NCBI RefSeq assembly: GCF_017571495.1
Contig: NZ_JAGETZ010000004.1
Span: forward strand, 434,001 to 498,000
DNA length: 64,000 bases
Origin: Hymenobacter negativus
GTDB taxonomy: Bacteria; Bacteroidota; Bacteroidia; Cytophagales; Hymenobacteraceae
Direction of reading: 5' to 3'
Shown here in pieces: positions 27,682 through 37,452 of the stretch (its first letter is position 1; each line of letters opens with the position of its first letter). The position numbers were made by a program, and so were the translations under genes. The notes under the pieces were generated by a model. It made no database searches and was not told the DNA's origin. It saw only the letters and a program-made list of their open reading frames with translations.

Positions 27682-29334
27682 ATGAATACTATTTTCCCCA
27701 CCAGCATTTACTGCTGGCCCACCATCGCATGCGGCCCCGTAACCGGCAACCAAGGCACGGCCCCGCAGGTACCCGTGCAGCAAACGATGGCGACAGTCTG
27801 TACTCAGATTGGCTGTCAGCCTCACATGAGCCTGCCGGGCTGCGTGCCTCACACCATGTGGTTTATTTGTCCACCTGTCGGCAACGCCGCCCAGACGGCC
27901 GCCACAATCTGCACCCAAGTGGGCTGCCCACCCGCCGATGCCACAAACAACGTGTCGGTGCCACCGCATTGCCCCACGGTAGCGCCCATGTGCCCGCCCC
28001 CGGCAAACGGCGGCGGTGCCCAGGCACAGGCCATCACCAATACCCTGGCCTTGTGCACAGGCTTGCCCTGGGTTTGCTCCGGTGCTCAGGCCCAGGCACC
28101 ACAAGCTCAAGCCCAAACAGCTACTATTCTGGCCTGCACAGGCTTGCCTTGGATTTGCCCCAGCGCCCAAGCCCAGACGGCTACCATCATTGCCTGCACC
28201 GGCTTGCCCTGGATTTGCTCCGGCCAGCAAGCCCAGGCTCAAACCATTTGGCACACCCAGCCCGGCTACTGCAATCTGTCGGTGCCGCCGCACTGCCCCA
28301 CGGTAGCACCCATATGCCCTCCGGCTAATGGCGGTGAAAGCCAAGGCCAGCAGGCTCAGGCCCAAACGGTCTTTCCAACCCTGATTGGCTGCACCATCGC
28401 ACTGTGCACCGGCATTACGCCCATCTGCGCTAGTGGCCAAGCCCAGGCACCGCAGGCGCAAGCCCAAACGGCTACCATCATTGCCTGCACCGGCTTGCCC
28501 TGGATTTGCTCCGGCCAGCAGGCCCAAGCGCAGACTCCGGTTTCGCTGCCAACCATTTGCCCTACGGTAGCACCCATGTGCCCACCCCCGGCAAACGGCG
28601 GCGGTGCTCAAGCACAAGCCATCACCAACACCCTGGCCTTGTGCACAGGCTTGCCCTGGGTTTGCTCCGGCGCTCAGGCCCAGGCACCACAAGCTCAAGC
28701 CCAGACGGCTACTATTCTGGCCTGCACTGGCCTGCCTTGGATTTGCTCCGGCCAGCAGGCCCAAGCCCAGACGGCTACCATCATTGCCTGCACCGGCATT
28801 CCGGTTATCTGCTCCGGCCAGCAGGCACAGGCCCAAACGATGCTGTCGATGCCAACGGTATGCCCCACGGTAGCACCCATGTGCCCGCCCCCGGCACATG
28901 GCGGCGGAGCCCAAGCGCAGGCCATCACCAACACCCTGGCCTTGTGCACCGGCTTGCCCTGGGTATGCCCCAGCGCCCAGGCCCAAGCTCCGCAGGCCCA
29001 GGCCCAGACGGCTACTTTTATTATTTGCCCAAGTGATACCATAATAAAGTGTGATGTAATGGGTAGTCAGGCTCAGACGGCCACTATCTTGGCTTGCACC
29101 GGGCTGCCTTGGGTTTGCTCCGGCCAGCAGGCCCAGGCCCAGACGCTGGTATCGGTACCGCCCCACTGCCCCACGGTAGCGCCCATGTGCCCCCCGGCTA
29201 ACGGCGGTGGCCAAGCCCAAGCGCAAGGCGTCACCTTTTTAGGTATTTGCCCGCCCACGCTCATTCCGGCGGTGTGCATCGTGACGAAAATCGCTAGCTG
29301 CGGCGGCGTGACCGGCATCCCGGTTATCTGCTAG
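27682..29334 (+). CDS. Giant repetitive Thr/Cys-rich protein, probable multi-core RiPP (lanthipeptide) precursor
   Basis: A 550-residue protein made almost wholly of short modules. It has 46 cysteines. One module, CTGLPW(I/V)C or a variant, occurs ten times, usually after TATI(I/L)A or ITNTLAL; a second, CPTVAP(M/I)CPP, occurs five times. Both have a C-x6-C spacing. Linkers are (Q)AQAQ, SGQQAQAQ and PPANGGG. The final residue is cysteine (TGIPVIC). No signal peptide or classical leader is seen; the first 60 residues are the least repetitive. The frame is open throughout and the downstream genes are a kinase, HopA1-type lyase and LanC-type cyclase, so Thr dehydration and thioether rings are likely. 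An adhesin or disulfide-linked structural protein is the alternative. Confidence 0.82.
   Translation: MNTIFPTSIYCWPTIACGPVTGNQGTAPQVPVQQTMATVCTQIGCQPHMSLPGCVPHTMWFICPPVGNAAQTAATICTQVGCPPADATNNVSVPPHCPTVAPMCPPPANGGGAQAQAITNTLALCTGLPWVCSGAQAQAPQAQAQTATILACTGLPWICPSAQAQTATIIACTGLPWICSGQQAQAQTIWHTQPGYCNLSVPPHCPTVAPICPPANGGESQGQQAQAQTVFPTLIGCTIALCTGITPICASGQAQAPQAQAQTATIIACTGLPWICSGQQAQAQTPVSLPTICPTVAPMCPPPANGGGAQAQAITNTLALCTGLPWVCSGAQAQAPQAQAQTATILACTGLPWICSGQQAQAQTATIIACTGIPVICSGQQAQAQTMLSMPTVCPTVAPMCPPPAHGGGAQAQAITNTLALCTGLPWVCPSAQAQAPQAQAQTATFIICPSDTIIKCDVMGSQAQTATILACTGLPWVCSGQQAQAQTLVSVPPHCPTVAPMCPPANGGGQAQAQGVTFLGICPPTLIPAVCIVTKIASCGGVTGIPVIC
27961..29214 (+). repeat. Coding tandem and interspersed repeats inside the precursor gene
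   Basis: A basic unit of about 66 bp (22 codons; QAQAQTATIIACTGLPWIC plus linker) and a longer unit of roughly 190 bp (CPTVAPMC to the second CTGLPWIC) are repeated; the long unit begins near 27972, 28560 and 28863. Differences between copies are often synonymous, so the protein pattern is held by selection and not only by recent duplication. Confidence 0.85.
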
Positions 29335-29387
29335 CCAGCTACCGCAAGCCCGGAACCGCTGCTAGCCGCCGGTTTGGGAAGCTTTCC

Positions 29388-29419
29388 AAAACTCCTCGCC
29401 CGCTTGGGCGGGGAGTTTT
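29388..29419 (+). terminator. Attenuator-like terminator between precursor and synthetase genes
   Basis: A 14-bp stem (29388-29401, 29406-29419; AAAACTCCTCGCCC with one G-T pair) with loop GCTT, followed by TTTTT. It lies 54 bp after the precursor stop and 41 bp before the kinase start, so partial read-through would give more precursor than enzyme mRNA. Confidence 0.8.
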
Positions 29420-29459
29420 TAGGGTTTCTGCCACCCCACCTTTTTTCCGCATAATTCCT

Positions 29460-30587
29460 ATGAGACTCACCCTGGAACGCATTCACTTGTACCTGCTGGA
29501 CAAGGGGTTCATCGAGCCGGCTTCGCTGGCCGACGGCGACTACATGGCCACCCAGATGCAGACCCGTAACATCATTTTCCGGGTTACGCGGCAGGCGGCC
29601 AAAAGCCTGTTTGTGAAGCAGCTCAACAGCTTCGACCCGAACAATACCTACGTGCTGCAAAAGGACGCCACTTGCCTGTGGCTCATCAAAAACCATCCGG
29701 CATTTGAGCAGCTGTCGGGCTACGTGCCCGATTATTTCGGCTTCGACCCCGAAAAGCAGGTGCTGGTGACCGAATACCTGCCCGACTCCAGCAACCTGGA
29801 AGACTACGCCCGCCTAAACCAAGGCAGCCTGCCGCTCCACGTCCGCGAGGAGCTGGCTACCATTCTGGCCAGCTACCACTTTCCCCTGACGGCCCAGGTG
29901 CTGGGCAGCCGCTCGGTGCAGTTTTTCCCGCGGCAAATGCCCTGGGTGATGAACCTGGCCGACACCGACGTTGGCACGCAGCAGGGCCTGTTTTCGCAAA
30001 CCGCCACCCCCAACCCGGTGCTGAGCGCCGTGCTGGGCAGTGCTGATTTTCGCAGCGTGCTGGTCAGCATCAAGAGCGAATGGATGGCCACCAGCCTGAT
30101 TCACGGCGACCTGAAGTGGATGAACCTGCTGGTGCAGCGAGCCGAAGACCGGGAAAAGGTGAAAGTAATCGATTGGGAAATTGCCGACATCGGCGACCCG
30201 CTGTGGGACGTGGCCGGCGTCCTCCAGGGCTTCGTCACCAACATCATTCTCTACCATCCCAACATTGCCACCGACAGCTTTAGCCTGGTGCCGGGCGTGG
30301 GGCTGGGCCATTTGCAGGAAGCCTGGCCGCTGATGGACCATTTCTGGCGGCTCTACCGGGCCCAGACGGCGCCCGACGCCAAGCCAGCCGAAGAGGCCGC
30401 CGCCCTGGCCAAAGCATTGCGCTTCACCGGGGTGCGGCTCATTCAGTCGGCTATTGAGCAGAACATGATGATGCCCACCGTCCAGCCCAACTCGACCAAG
30501 CTGCTGCAAGCCAGCTACGCCATGCTGAGCAATGGTCCGGCTATTCTCCAACAATTTACCGCCGCGCCCGTGGCCGAACTCGCATGA
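29460..30587 (+). CDS. APH-like kinase, probable LanK-type Ser/Thr kinase of a class V lanthipeptide synthetase
   Basis: A 375-residue protein with an aminoglycoside-phosphotransferase/protein-kinase-like fold: ATP-binding lysine in SLFVKQLNSF (K53), catalytic loop LIHGDLKWMNLL (H215-D217, N222) and metal-binding DWE (238-240) in VKVIDWEIADIGDPLWDVA. In class V lanthipeptide systems a kinase of this type phosphorylates Ser/Thr of the precursor before elimination. Its stop overlaps the HopA1 gene start by ATGA, showing translational coupling. Alone it would be called a phosphotransferase; the function is inferred from the three-gene set. Confidence 0.85.
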   Translation: MRLTLERIHLYLLDKGFIEPASLADGDYMATQMQTRNIIFRVTRQAAKSLFVKQLNSFDPNNTYVLQKDATCLWLIKNHPAFEQLSGYVPDYFGFDPEKQVLVTEYLPDSSNLEDYARLNQGSLPLHVREELATILASYHFPLTAQVLGSRSVQFFPRQMPWVMNLADTDVGTQQGLFSQTATPNPVLSAVLGSADFRSVLVSIKSEWMATSLIHGDLKWMNLLVQRAEDREKVKVIDWEIADIGDPLWDVAGVLQGFVTNIILYHPNIATDSFSLVPGVGLGHLQEAWPLMDHFWRLYRAQTAPDAKPAEEAAALAKALRFTGVRLIQSAIEQNMMMPTVQPNSTKLLQASYAMLSNGPAILQQFTAAPVAELA

Positions 30588-31675
30588 GCACGCCTTCCTA
30601 TTTGCAAGCCCTGACGGCCATTTCGGAGCAGGTAACGGTGCTTGATGAGCACACCTACCGGCTCCGCGGACAGGAAATTCCCGTCACCTACCAGCAGTCA
30701 TACACCAAGTGGCACCAGCCGCTGCAGCACTTCGGCCAGAACAGCGGCGATGCCAGCCAGGCCCGCACCAACCTGCAATACCAGCTGGCCAATGCGCTCT
30801 ACGGAGCTTTCTACTGCCCCGGCCACACCGATGCCACGGCCGCACCGGAAGCCGCGCCGCCCATGCCCGCCCCCGCGGCCCGCGAGGAAAGCATGGCCCG
30901 TCTCTCGGCCGCCAACCAGACGCCCGACGGCTTCGACCCGCACTGGTCGGTGTATTCGGTAGACTCCCACGGCAATGCCTTCGTGACCAAAAACGGCCAG
31001 CTGCGCCAGCTCATGGCCGGCCAGTGGGAGTTTATGAACACCGACGAAACCAGCCTAAAGGTGGGCGCGCTGGTGCGGCTGCGCATCAGCCGCGAAGACA
31101 AGGTAGTGCAGCCGGTATTCTATCATGTGCGTGGCACCGCGCTGGTATCGCAGCAGGCCGAGTTTGTGCGCATCTACTTCAATACCACGTTTGCCGGGGC
31201 CGAGCTGCTGGTGCGCGAAATCACCCGCACCTTCAACCATTACCGGCTGCCGTTCCTGTTCAAGTGCCTCAATCACCCCGACTTGTTTACGCGCACCGAT
31301 AGCGCAGTGCTTTACCTGAGCAAGTTCGACATGCGGTTTGCCAGCCGCCTGCTGCGGCCCATTCTCGATGCCCTCATGCCGCACCTCAAACCCGCCGTGC
31401 CACTCTTTACCAAAGTGCTGCGGCCCGGCGTGTCGTTTTCCGAAGACCCCGGCAGTGGCCAGAGCTTCGGCATGAGCCGCTGCACCCTGCTGGCCGAAGC
31501 CCTGATAGCGGCGCACTACAAGCAGGCCAGTGATGAGACGAGCCAGCTGGCCGAAATCCGCCGCACGTTCGAGCGCAATGGCCTCGATGTGGCCCACCTC
31601 TACCGCAACCCCAACTCTCACCTTTCCTATCCCTTCGCGGCCCTGGCCGCCGAGCATTCCGTGGCCCATGACTAA
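30584..31675 (+). CDS. HopA1 (type III effector)-family protein, probable LanY-type lyase
   Basis: A 363-residue protein whose C-terminal two thirds match the HopA1 family pattern: FYHVRGTALVSQQ, VRIYFNTTFAGAELLVREIT, FNHYRLPFLFKCLNHPDLF, and SRCTLLAEALIAAHYK. Despite the family name no type III secretion genes are present; such domains act as phospho-Ser/Thr lyases in class V lanthipeptide synthetases (the LxmY role). The first 120 residues are less conserved and include a Pro/Ala-rich stretch (AAPEAAPPMPAPAARE). It overlaps the kinase gene by 4 bp and the LanC gene by 8 bp. Confidence 0.85.
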   Translation: MSTPSYLQALTAISEQVTVLDEHTYRLRGQEIPVTYQQSYTKWHQPLQHFGQNSGDASQARTNLQYQLANALYGAFYCPGHTDATAAPEAAPPMPAPAAREESMARLSAANQTPDGFDPHWSVYSVDSHGNAFVTKNGQLRQLMAGQWEFMNTDETSLKVGALVRLRISREDKVVQPVFYHVRGTALVSQQAEFVRIYFNTTFAGAELLVREITRTFNHYRLPFLFKCLNHPDLFTRTDSAVLYLSKFDMRFASRLLRPILDALMPHLKPAVPLFTKVLRPGVSFSEDPGSGQSFGMSRCTLLAEALIAAHYKQASDETSQLAEIRRTFERNGLDVAHLYRNPNSHLSYPFAALAAEHSVAHD

Positions 31676-32981
31676 CGCTGCTACTCAAACCGATACCCTC
31701 GTCGAGCCCCTGCCGGCCGCCTCGCCTTTTCTGGAGACGGCCCAGGCTATTGCCGCACACCTGGCCCAGACTGCCGTGTGGGACGGCGACCGCTGCAACT
31801 GGATTGGCAGTGCCACTGAGCCCGTGCATGGCACGTTTCAGGCGGTGCAGCGCGCCTGTGCGGCCGATGTGTACAGCGGTACGGCCGGCGTGGCTCAATT
31901 CTTCTCGCAGCTGCTGGCCCAGCAGCCCGACCCCGCCTTGGAAGAAACCCTGGAAGGCGCCATCAACCACGTTATGCGCGACCAGCGCACCACCGGCGGG
32001 CCAGCCAACTACGCCTACTACGGCGGGGCGCTGGGCTTAGCCAGTACGCTTATCGAGGTGGGCGAGCGCCACAACCGGTCCGACTGGACGGCGGCCGGCT
32101 GGGAGCGGCTCAACCGCATTTGCGCCCAACCGGTGCAGGATTTCGAGGTAGACGTGATTTCCGGCGTGGCGGGGGCCATTCCGGTGCTGCTGCGCCTGCT
32201 AGCCAAGTACCCCGACCCTGGCCTGGGCGAAACGGCTGTGCGTTGCGGCGATTTCCTGGTGGCCAAGGCCGTGCAGCAGCCCAACGCCTGGGCTTGGCAG
32301 GCCCTGCCCGGCCAGCCGGCCATGACGGGTTACTCGCACGGCGCGGCCGGCATCGCATTGGCCCTGCTGGAACTGTACCGCGTCACCAACAACCCCACCT
32401 ACTATACCGGCGCCATGATGGGCTTCAACTTTGAGCGCCTGCACTTCAACCCCCAACTGCAAAACTGGCCCGACCTGCGCGAGATGAGCAGCCTGGGCGT
32501 GGCCGCGCCGGCCGCCGGCACGCCCCCAACCTATGGTGAGGCCTGGTGCCACGGTGCGCCCGGCATCGCGCTCAGCCGCCTGCGGGCCTGGCAGCTCACC
32601 GGCGATGACAGTTTCCGGCAGGAAGCCGAAATGGCCCTCAACACCACCCACCGGGGCATTTACAACCTGGTAACCAATCCCACGGCCCAGCCCAACTTCT
32701 CGCTTTGCCACGGCCTGGCTGGCAATGCCGATGTAATGCTTGAAGGCAGCCGCCTGCTCCGAAACGACCTCTACCGCCAGGTAGCCGAAGCCGCCGGCAA
32801 CTACGGCATCGAGAAATATCATCGCCCTGGCCTGAGCTGGCCGAGCGGCGTCAACGACCCTTCTGGTACTACGCCCGGCCGCGCCGAAGCCCCTGGCCTG
32901 CTCTTGGGCCTGGCCGGCACCGGCTATTTCTACCTGCGCCTGGCTTTTCCCGAGGCCGTTTCCTCGGCCTTGTTTCTTTAG
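31668..32981 (+). CDS. LanC-like cyclase (lanthionine synthetase C family)
   Basis: A 437-residue alpha/alpha-barrel protein with all LanC landmarks: DVYSGTAGVAQFF (68-80), DVISGVAGAIPVL (D162), the active-site His in MTGYSHGAAGIAL (H224), and zinc ligands in EAWCHGAPGIAL (C294) and FSLCHGLAGNADV (C347, H348). LanC proteins hold zinc-activated cysteine thiols for addition to dehydroamino acids, making (methyl)lanthionine rings. Start at 31668 overlaps the HopA1 stop (ATGACTAA). It is the last gene of the operon; no transporter follows. All catalytic residues being present argues that it is active. Confidence 0.93.
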   Translation: MTNAATQTDTLVEPLPAASPFLETAQAIAAHLAQTAVWDGDRCNWIGSATEPVHGTFQAVQRACAADVYSGTAGVAQFFSQLLAQQPDPALEETLEGAINHVMRDQRTTGGPANYAYYGGALGLASTLIEVGERHNRSDWTAAGWERLNRICAQPVQDFEVDVISGVAGAIPVLLRLLAKYPDPGLGETAVRCGDFLVAKAVQQPNAWAWQALPGQPAMTGYSHGAAGIALALLELYRVTNNPTYYTGAMMGFNFERLHFNPQLQNWPDLREMSSLGVAAPAAGTPPTYGEAWCHGAPGIALSRLRAWQLTGDDSFRQEAEMALNTTHRGIYNLVTNPTAQPNFSLCHGLAGNADVMLEGSRLLRNDLYRQVAEAAGNYGIEKYHRPGLSWPSGVNDPSGTTPGRAEAPGLLLGLAGTGYFYLRLAFPEAVSSALFL

Positions 32982-33061
32982 CCAAGAAGTATAGGTCAGC
33001 CCCAATTGGTAGCCGCCGCTCAACGACAGCTTTGTAGCAGTCCAAGCCTTTGAACCGAACG

Positions 33062-33113
33062 AGCCGCGCAACAACGACAGATTCTCTGGTATTTCTGTCG
33101 CGGTTGCGCGGCT
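33062..33113. terminator. Imperfect hairpin between the RiPP operon and DUF4130 gene
   Basis: Arms AGCCGCGCAAC...CGACAG (33062-33080) and CTGTCG...GTTGCGCGGCT (33095-33113), about 17 paired bases with a small mismatch and a 14-nt loop, between convergent genes. The rest of the 187-bp gap is plain. Confidence 0.65.
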
Positions 33114-33168
33114 ATCCTTCTGGGGCATTTCATTGTACTACGAATCCGTTGCTGTGGCAGCTTTGTGG

Positions 33169-34101
33169 CTATCCCGGGAGTCGCTTCTGCCCGGCCACCA
33201 CTTCCTTGCCCGCCACTGGCTGCTTGTTTTGAATAGGCTCGAATCGCGTTTCGCGGGGCTGCTTTTCGCTGAGGTATTTCCAGTAGCGGAGTGGCATGTG
33301 GCGGCGATGCAGCTTCAGATTTTTGCGCTCGGGAATGTTGACGTGGTCGAAGTAGGCCTGCCAGAGGAGCCGGAACAGCGGCTCCCGCTCGTCGAGTACG
33401 GTGGCCGAAATATCGGTTGATTTTGCACCGGCGCTGTTTTCGAACTGCACCACGTCGGTACGCGTCAGGTCGTAGTACAGGCCGTAGTGTCGGCGGCGGT
33501 CGTATATCAGCCAGCGCTGGTCGGCGTAGCGCTTGGTGAAATGCGCGGCAATGAGTGGCAGCACGTCCATATCCGGCTCAATAGTGGCGTGAAACAGCTC
33601 GTCCTGGGTTTTCTCAAAACGCACGAAGGCTTCCATGCGATGCTTCTCCCGAAACATCTGCTGGGCCAGGCGCTGCACGCGGCGCACGTCGGCATTGGCG
33701 TAGTTTTCGGCAATGTCCTGAGCTGAGCGCAGGGCCAAATCCACGTAGCGAAAAATCAGCAGCTCGCGGTCGGCATCCTCGCTCAGAAAAACGTGGTAGA
33801 GGCGCGTGCGGGCCTCCGCATCCATGCTTTTCAGGAGGCCGTCCCAGACCCGGGCGGCCAGCGCCTCATCGGTTTCGCGGTGGGACGGCTGGGCAAAGAG
33901 GCCGGTTTGGGCGGTAGCCTCAGGCTGAATGCTGTTGGGGGCCGCCCGCCAGTCGTAGATGGTAAACAGCACCGTGAGCAGGCCCTCGAAGGTACCGTCG
34001 TAGGTGTAGTCGCGGGGCGTGGCCGTGAGCTCTGGCGCAGGGCGGCGTGCTGCCCTTGGAGCCGCCACCGAAGAAGCAGGAATACGAATTGGCTTGCTCA
34101 T
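33169..34101 (-). CDS. TIGR03915 / DUF4130 SAM-associated DNA metabolism protein
   Basis: A 310-residue protein of the DUF4130 type: YDGTFEGLLTVLFTIYD near residue 34, ENYANADVRRVQRLAQQMFREKHRMEAF in parts (about 130-158), and the ending RHMPLRYWKYLSEKQ. The family is found almost always with a specific radical SAM protein; that partner is at 35930-37198 on the same strand, but here two other genes intervene. The role is thought to be DNA modification or repair. The first 30 residues are basic and unlike the core, and the C-terminal 25 residues are a variable tail. Confidence 0.9.
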   Translation of the reverse strand: MSKPIRIPASSVAAPRAARRPAPELTATPRDYTYDGTFEGLLTVLFTIYDWRAAPNSIQPEATAQTGLFAQPSHRETDEALAARVWDGLLKSMDAEARTRLYHVFLSEDADRELLIFRYVDLALRSAQDIAENYANADVRRVQRLAQQMFREKHRMEAFVRFEKTQDELFHATIEPDMDVLPLIAAHFTKRYADQRWLIYDRRRHYGLYYDLTRTDVVQFENSAGAKSTDISATVLDEREPLFRLLWQAYFDHVNIPERKNLKLHRRHMPLRYWKYLSEKQPRETRFEPIQNKQPVAGKEVVAGQKRLPG

Positions 34102-34153
34102 GAAACGTTGAACGACAGTTCCTGCATTTGTGCCCGGCGGACCGGTTTATAAT

Positions 34154-35035
34154 TTAACCTAAGGCATCTTCCTGCCCCAGGAATGCCAACAGCAGCTCAT
34201 TAACTCGAGCTGGAGATTCGTGTTGCACCCAGTGCGTGGCATCCAGATACGTTAGTTGGGCGTTATCGCAGAAAGCCAGACTTGCGCGGGCCAGCTCGCG
34301 CTCCAAAAATGCGTCCTTCTCGCCCCAAATAATATGCACCGCCACCGCCACACGGCCTGTCGCACGCAGCCGACGGGCGTAGCGGGCAGCGGCCCGGTAC
34401 CAGTTCATCATACTGCGCATGGCGCGGGGCTGCGTCCAGGCCGTCTGATACAAGGCCAAATCGGCGGCGCTAAACGTGCTGCGGCGGCTGGTGCGCAGCA
34501 GCGTTTGGCGGGCCAGCCACCAGCGGCGCAGCTGGACCAGTGCCTCAGGCAGCCACGGCAGCTGGAAAAAGAAAACGTACCAGCTCTTGAGCAATTGGCG
34601 GGGCTGGCGGGTGAGCGCCCGGCCCAGCGCCTGGGGGTGCGGCACGTTCAGAATCGCTACCCGACTGATGCGGTTGGAATACTGCGCGGCGAGGTGCCAG
34701 GCCACGGCAGCGCCCCAGTCGTGGCCTACAATGGCGGCCGTTTCCCGCCCGGCCGCGTCAATCAGGCCGATAATATCAGCGGCCAGCTGGTCGATGGTGT
34801 AGTCGCGCACGCGGCTGGGTTTGTCGCTCAGGTTGTAGCCGCGCTGGTCGGGTGCCCACACGCGATAGCCGGCCGCCGCCAGGGCCGGCAGCTGCTCTCG
34901 CCAGGCATACCAAAACTCGGGGAAGCCGTGCAGTAGAATCACCAGCGGGCCATCCGCTGGGCCGGTTTGCACCACGTGCAGGTGCAGGCCGTTGGTAGGC
35001 ACGGTGTGGTGTTCGAGCGGGTGCAATGTTGCCAT
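34154..35035 (-). CDS. Alpha/beta hydrolase (epoxide hydrolase-like)
   Basis: A 293-residue alpha/beta hydrolase. Seen are the oxyanion motif HGFPEFWYAWREQLP (HGxP), the nucleophile elbow GHDWGAAVAW (Asp nucleophile, as in epoxide hydrolases and haloalkane dehalogenases), a helical lid rich in Trp/Arg, and the late acidic residue and histidine (WGEKDAFLER, ATHWVQHESP). The start at 35035 (MATLHPLEHH) is chosen; longer frames enter the divergent promoter region. It faces the cupin gene across 161 bp. Confidence 0.88.
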   Translation of the reverse strand: MATLHPLEHHTVPTNGLHLHVVQTGPADGPLVILLHGFPEFWYAWREQLPALAAAGYRVWAPDQRGYNLSDKPSRVRDYTIDQLAADIIGLIDAAGRETAAIVGHDWGAAVAWHLAAQYSNRISRVAILNVPHPQALGRALTRQPRQLLKSWYVFFFQLPWLPEALVQLRRWWLARQTLLRTSRRSTFSAADLALYQTAWTQPRAMRSMMNWYRAAARYARRLRATGRVAVAVHIIWGEKDAFLERELARASLAFCDNAQLTYLDATHWVQHESPARVNELLLAFLGQEDALG

Positions 35036-35196
35036 ACGGCTATTACCCGGCCAGTCGGTGCGGAGTTGCGTCTGCCCCGCAGCCAGAGCCCTTGGCCTCA
35101 GAACAATCATCCTTCCGTAGCCTAAGCCAATTACTTAAAATCCCTACCTTTAGCCACGTAGGCACACCTCCATTTTCCCACCCAAAACACTTCCTT

Positions 35197-35571
35197 ATGA
35201 ACCTTGAATCCCTTCTGGCCCCGCTCAAAGACGCTACCCATCGCGAAGTGGGCGGTGCGCAAGTTGATGTGGTACGCACCGGCAACTCGCGGGTGAAGCG
35301 CGTGGTGTACCCGGCGGGCTTCCGCTGGTCGAAAGACATGAAGCCGGTGGTGGGCACCGAGCTTTGCCAGCATGCCCACGTCGGCTTTCTGGCGGCTGGC
35401 AGCCTCACCATTCAGTACGCCGATGGGGTATTGGAGGAATATGTTGCGCCGCAAGTGGTGGCTATTGCGCCGGGCCACGATGGTTGGGTAGTGGGCGACT
35501 CACCCGCCGTCCTCATCGAGTTCGATTTCGAGGGGGAAACCGTAGAGCGGCTGGGCCTGCGGCGGGAATAG
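35197..35571 (+). CDS. Small cupin-domain protein
   Basis: A 124-residue single-domain cupin beginning MNLESLLAPLKDATHREVGG. The beta-barrel is suggested by YPAGFRWSKDMKPV, HAHVGFLAAGSLTIQYADG and AIAPGHDGWVVGD. Histidines in CQHAHVGF and GHDG could bind a metal, but the complete cupin motif 1 is only partly kept. It starts with a TACCTTTA element at 35146-35153 that resembles a promoter box. Divergent from the hydrolase; function unknown. Confidence 0.82.
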   Translation: MNLESLLAPLKDATHREVGGAQVDVVRTGNSRVKRVVYPAGFRWSKDMKPVVGTELCQHAHVGFLAAGSLTIQYADGVLEEYVAPQVVAIAPGHDGWVVGDSPAVLIEFDFEGETVERLGLRRE

Positions 35572-35652
35572 GCGATTGACGAAAACGAAACGTCAGGCGC
35601 TGCTGCGTGCTGCAAGCAAGGCGATGTTTGCCACCACAACCGCCCCAAGGCC

Positions 35653-35922
35653 CTAAGCAGCCTGTTGGCGCTGTTGCTCGCCTTGTTCGGCCTGGTAGCG
35701 GGCGCGGGCATCGTCGTGCAGCTGGCGGACCAACGGCATAAGCTCGCTGATGCGGCAGACGCACGAAAGCCGGGCAACTTTATCGGAAGGGACCGGCGGC
35801 ACCGGCTGCGATTGGCGATGAATGACTTTCATGACAGAAAAAAAGATGTCGTGTTGCACGCCGCCCAACTGGCTGGTAGGCCGTTTGGAGGCGCCTTGGG
35901 GAAGAAAAGCGGCGGATTGCAT
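35653..35922 (-). CDS. Small hypothetical protein downstream of the radical SAM gene
   Basis: An 89-residue frame, starting at ATG 35922, eight bases after the radical SAM gene stop on the same strand. The middle (ARLSCVCRISELMPLVRQLHDDAR) looks like a plausible helical segment; the end is Gln-rich. It could be a co-translated small gene or a non-coding frame; no family is recognised. The rest of the 358-bp gap (35572-35929) shows nothing else. Confidence 0.4.
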   Translation of the reverse strand: MQSAAFLPQGASKRPTSQLGGVQHDIFFSVMKVIHRQSQPVPPVPSDKVARLSCVCRISELMPLVRQLHDDARARYQAEQGEQQRQQAA

Positions 35923-35929
35923 AGTGGAG

Positions 35930-37198
<1,269 letters not shown>

Positions 37199-37452
37199 AA
37201 GGCAGCGGGTTGCTTTCGGGCTTAAAAGTAATATACAGTGGCCAATTAGGCACAAGGTTCTAAGCTAATTTTTTTGGGAATAGTTTCTTTTTTCGAGAAA
37301 ATCCCCTTCCCGCTTTGGATTGGCTTTTTAGTAAATAATGAAATAGTGTGGCCAGCCGCCAAGCTTCCACCTGGCCAACCGGACGGCTCCTTAATGCAAC
37401 CACAACACCCTGCCCCGGCTCCTTTTCGTACTTTGCGGCGTTGCGTCCCATT

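Noticed and set aside
27961..29214. CRISPR-like array
   Set aside because: The repeats are coding, of variable unit length and without unique spacers; no cas genes are present.
27532..29226. Long open frame (564 aa) on the minus strand opposite the repetitive precursor
   Set aside because: It mirrors the repeat structure of the plus-strand gene; it has no start context and no known motif.
30584..31675. Type III secretion effector
   Set aside because: The HopA1 family name is historical; no secretion apparatus is present and the coupling to kinase and LanC genes fits a lyase role better.
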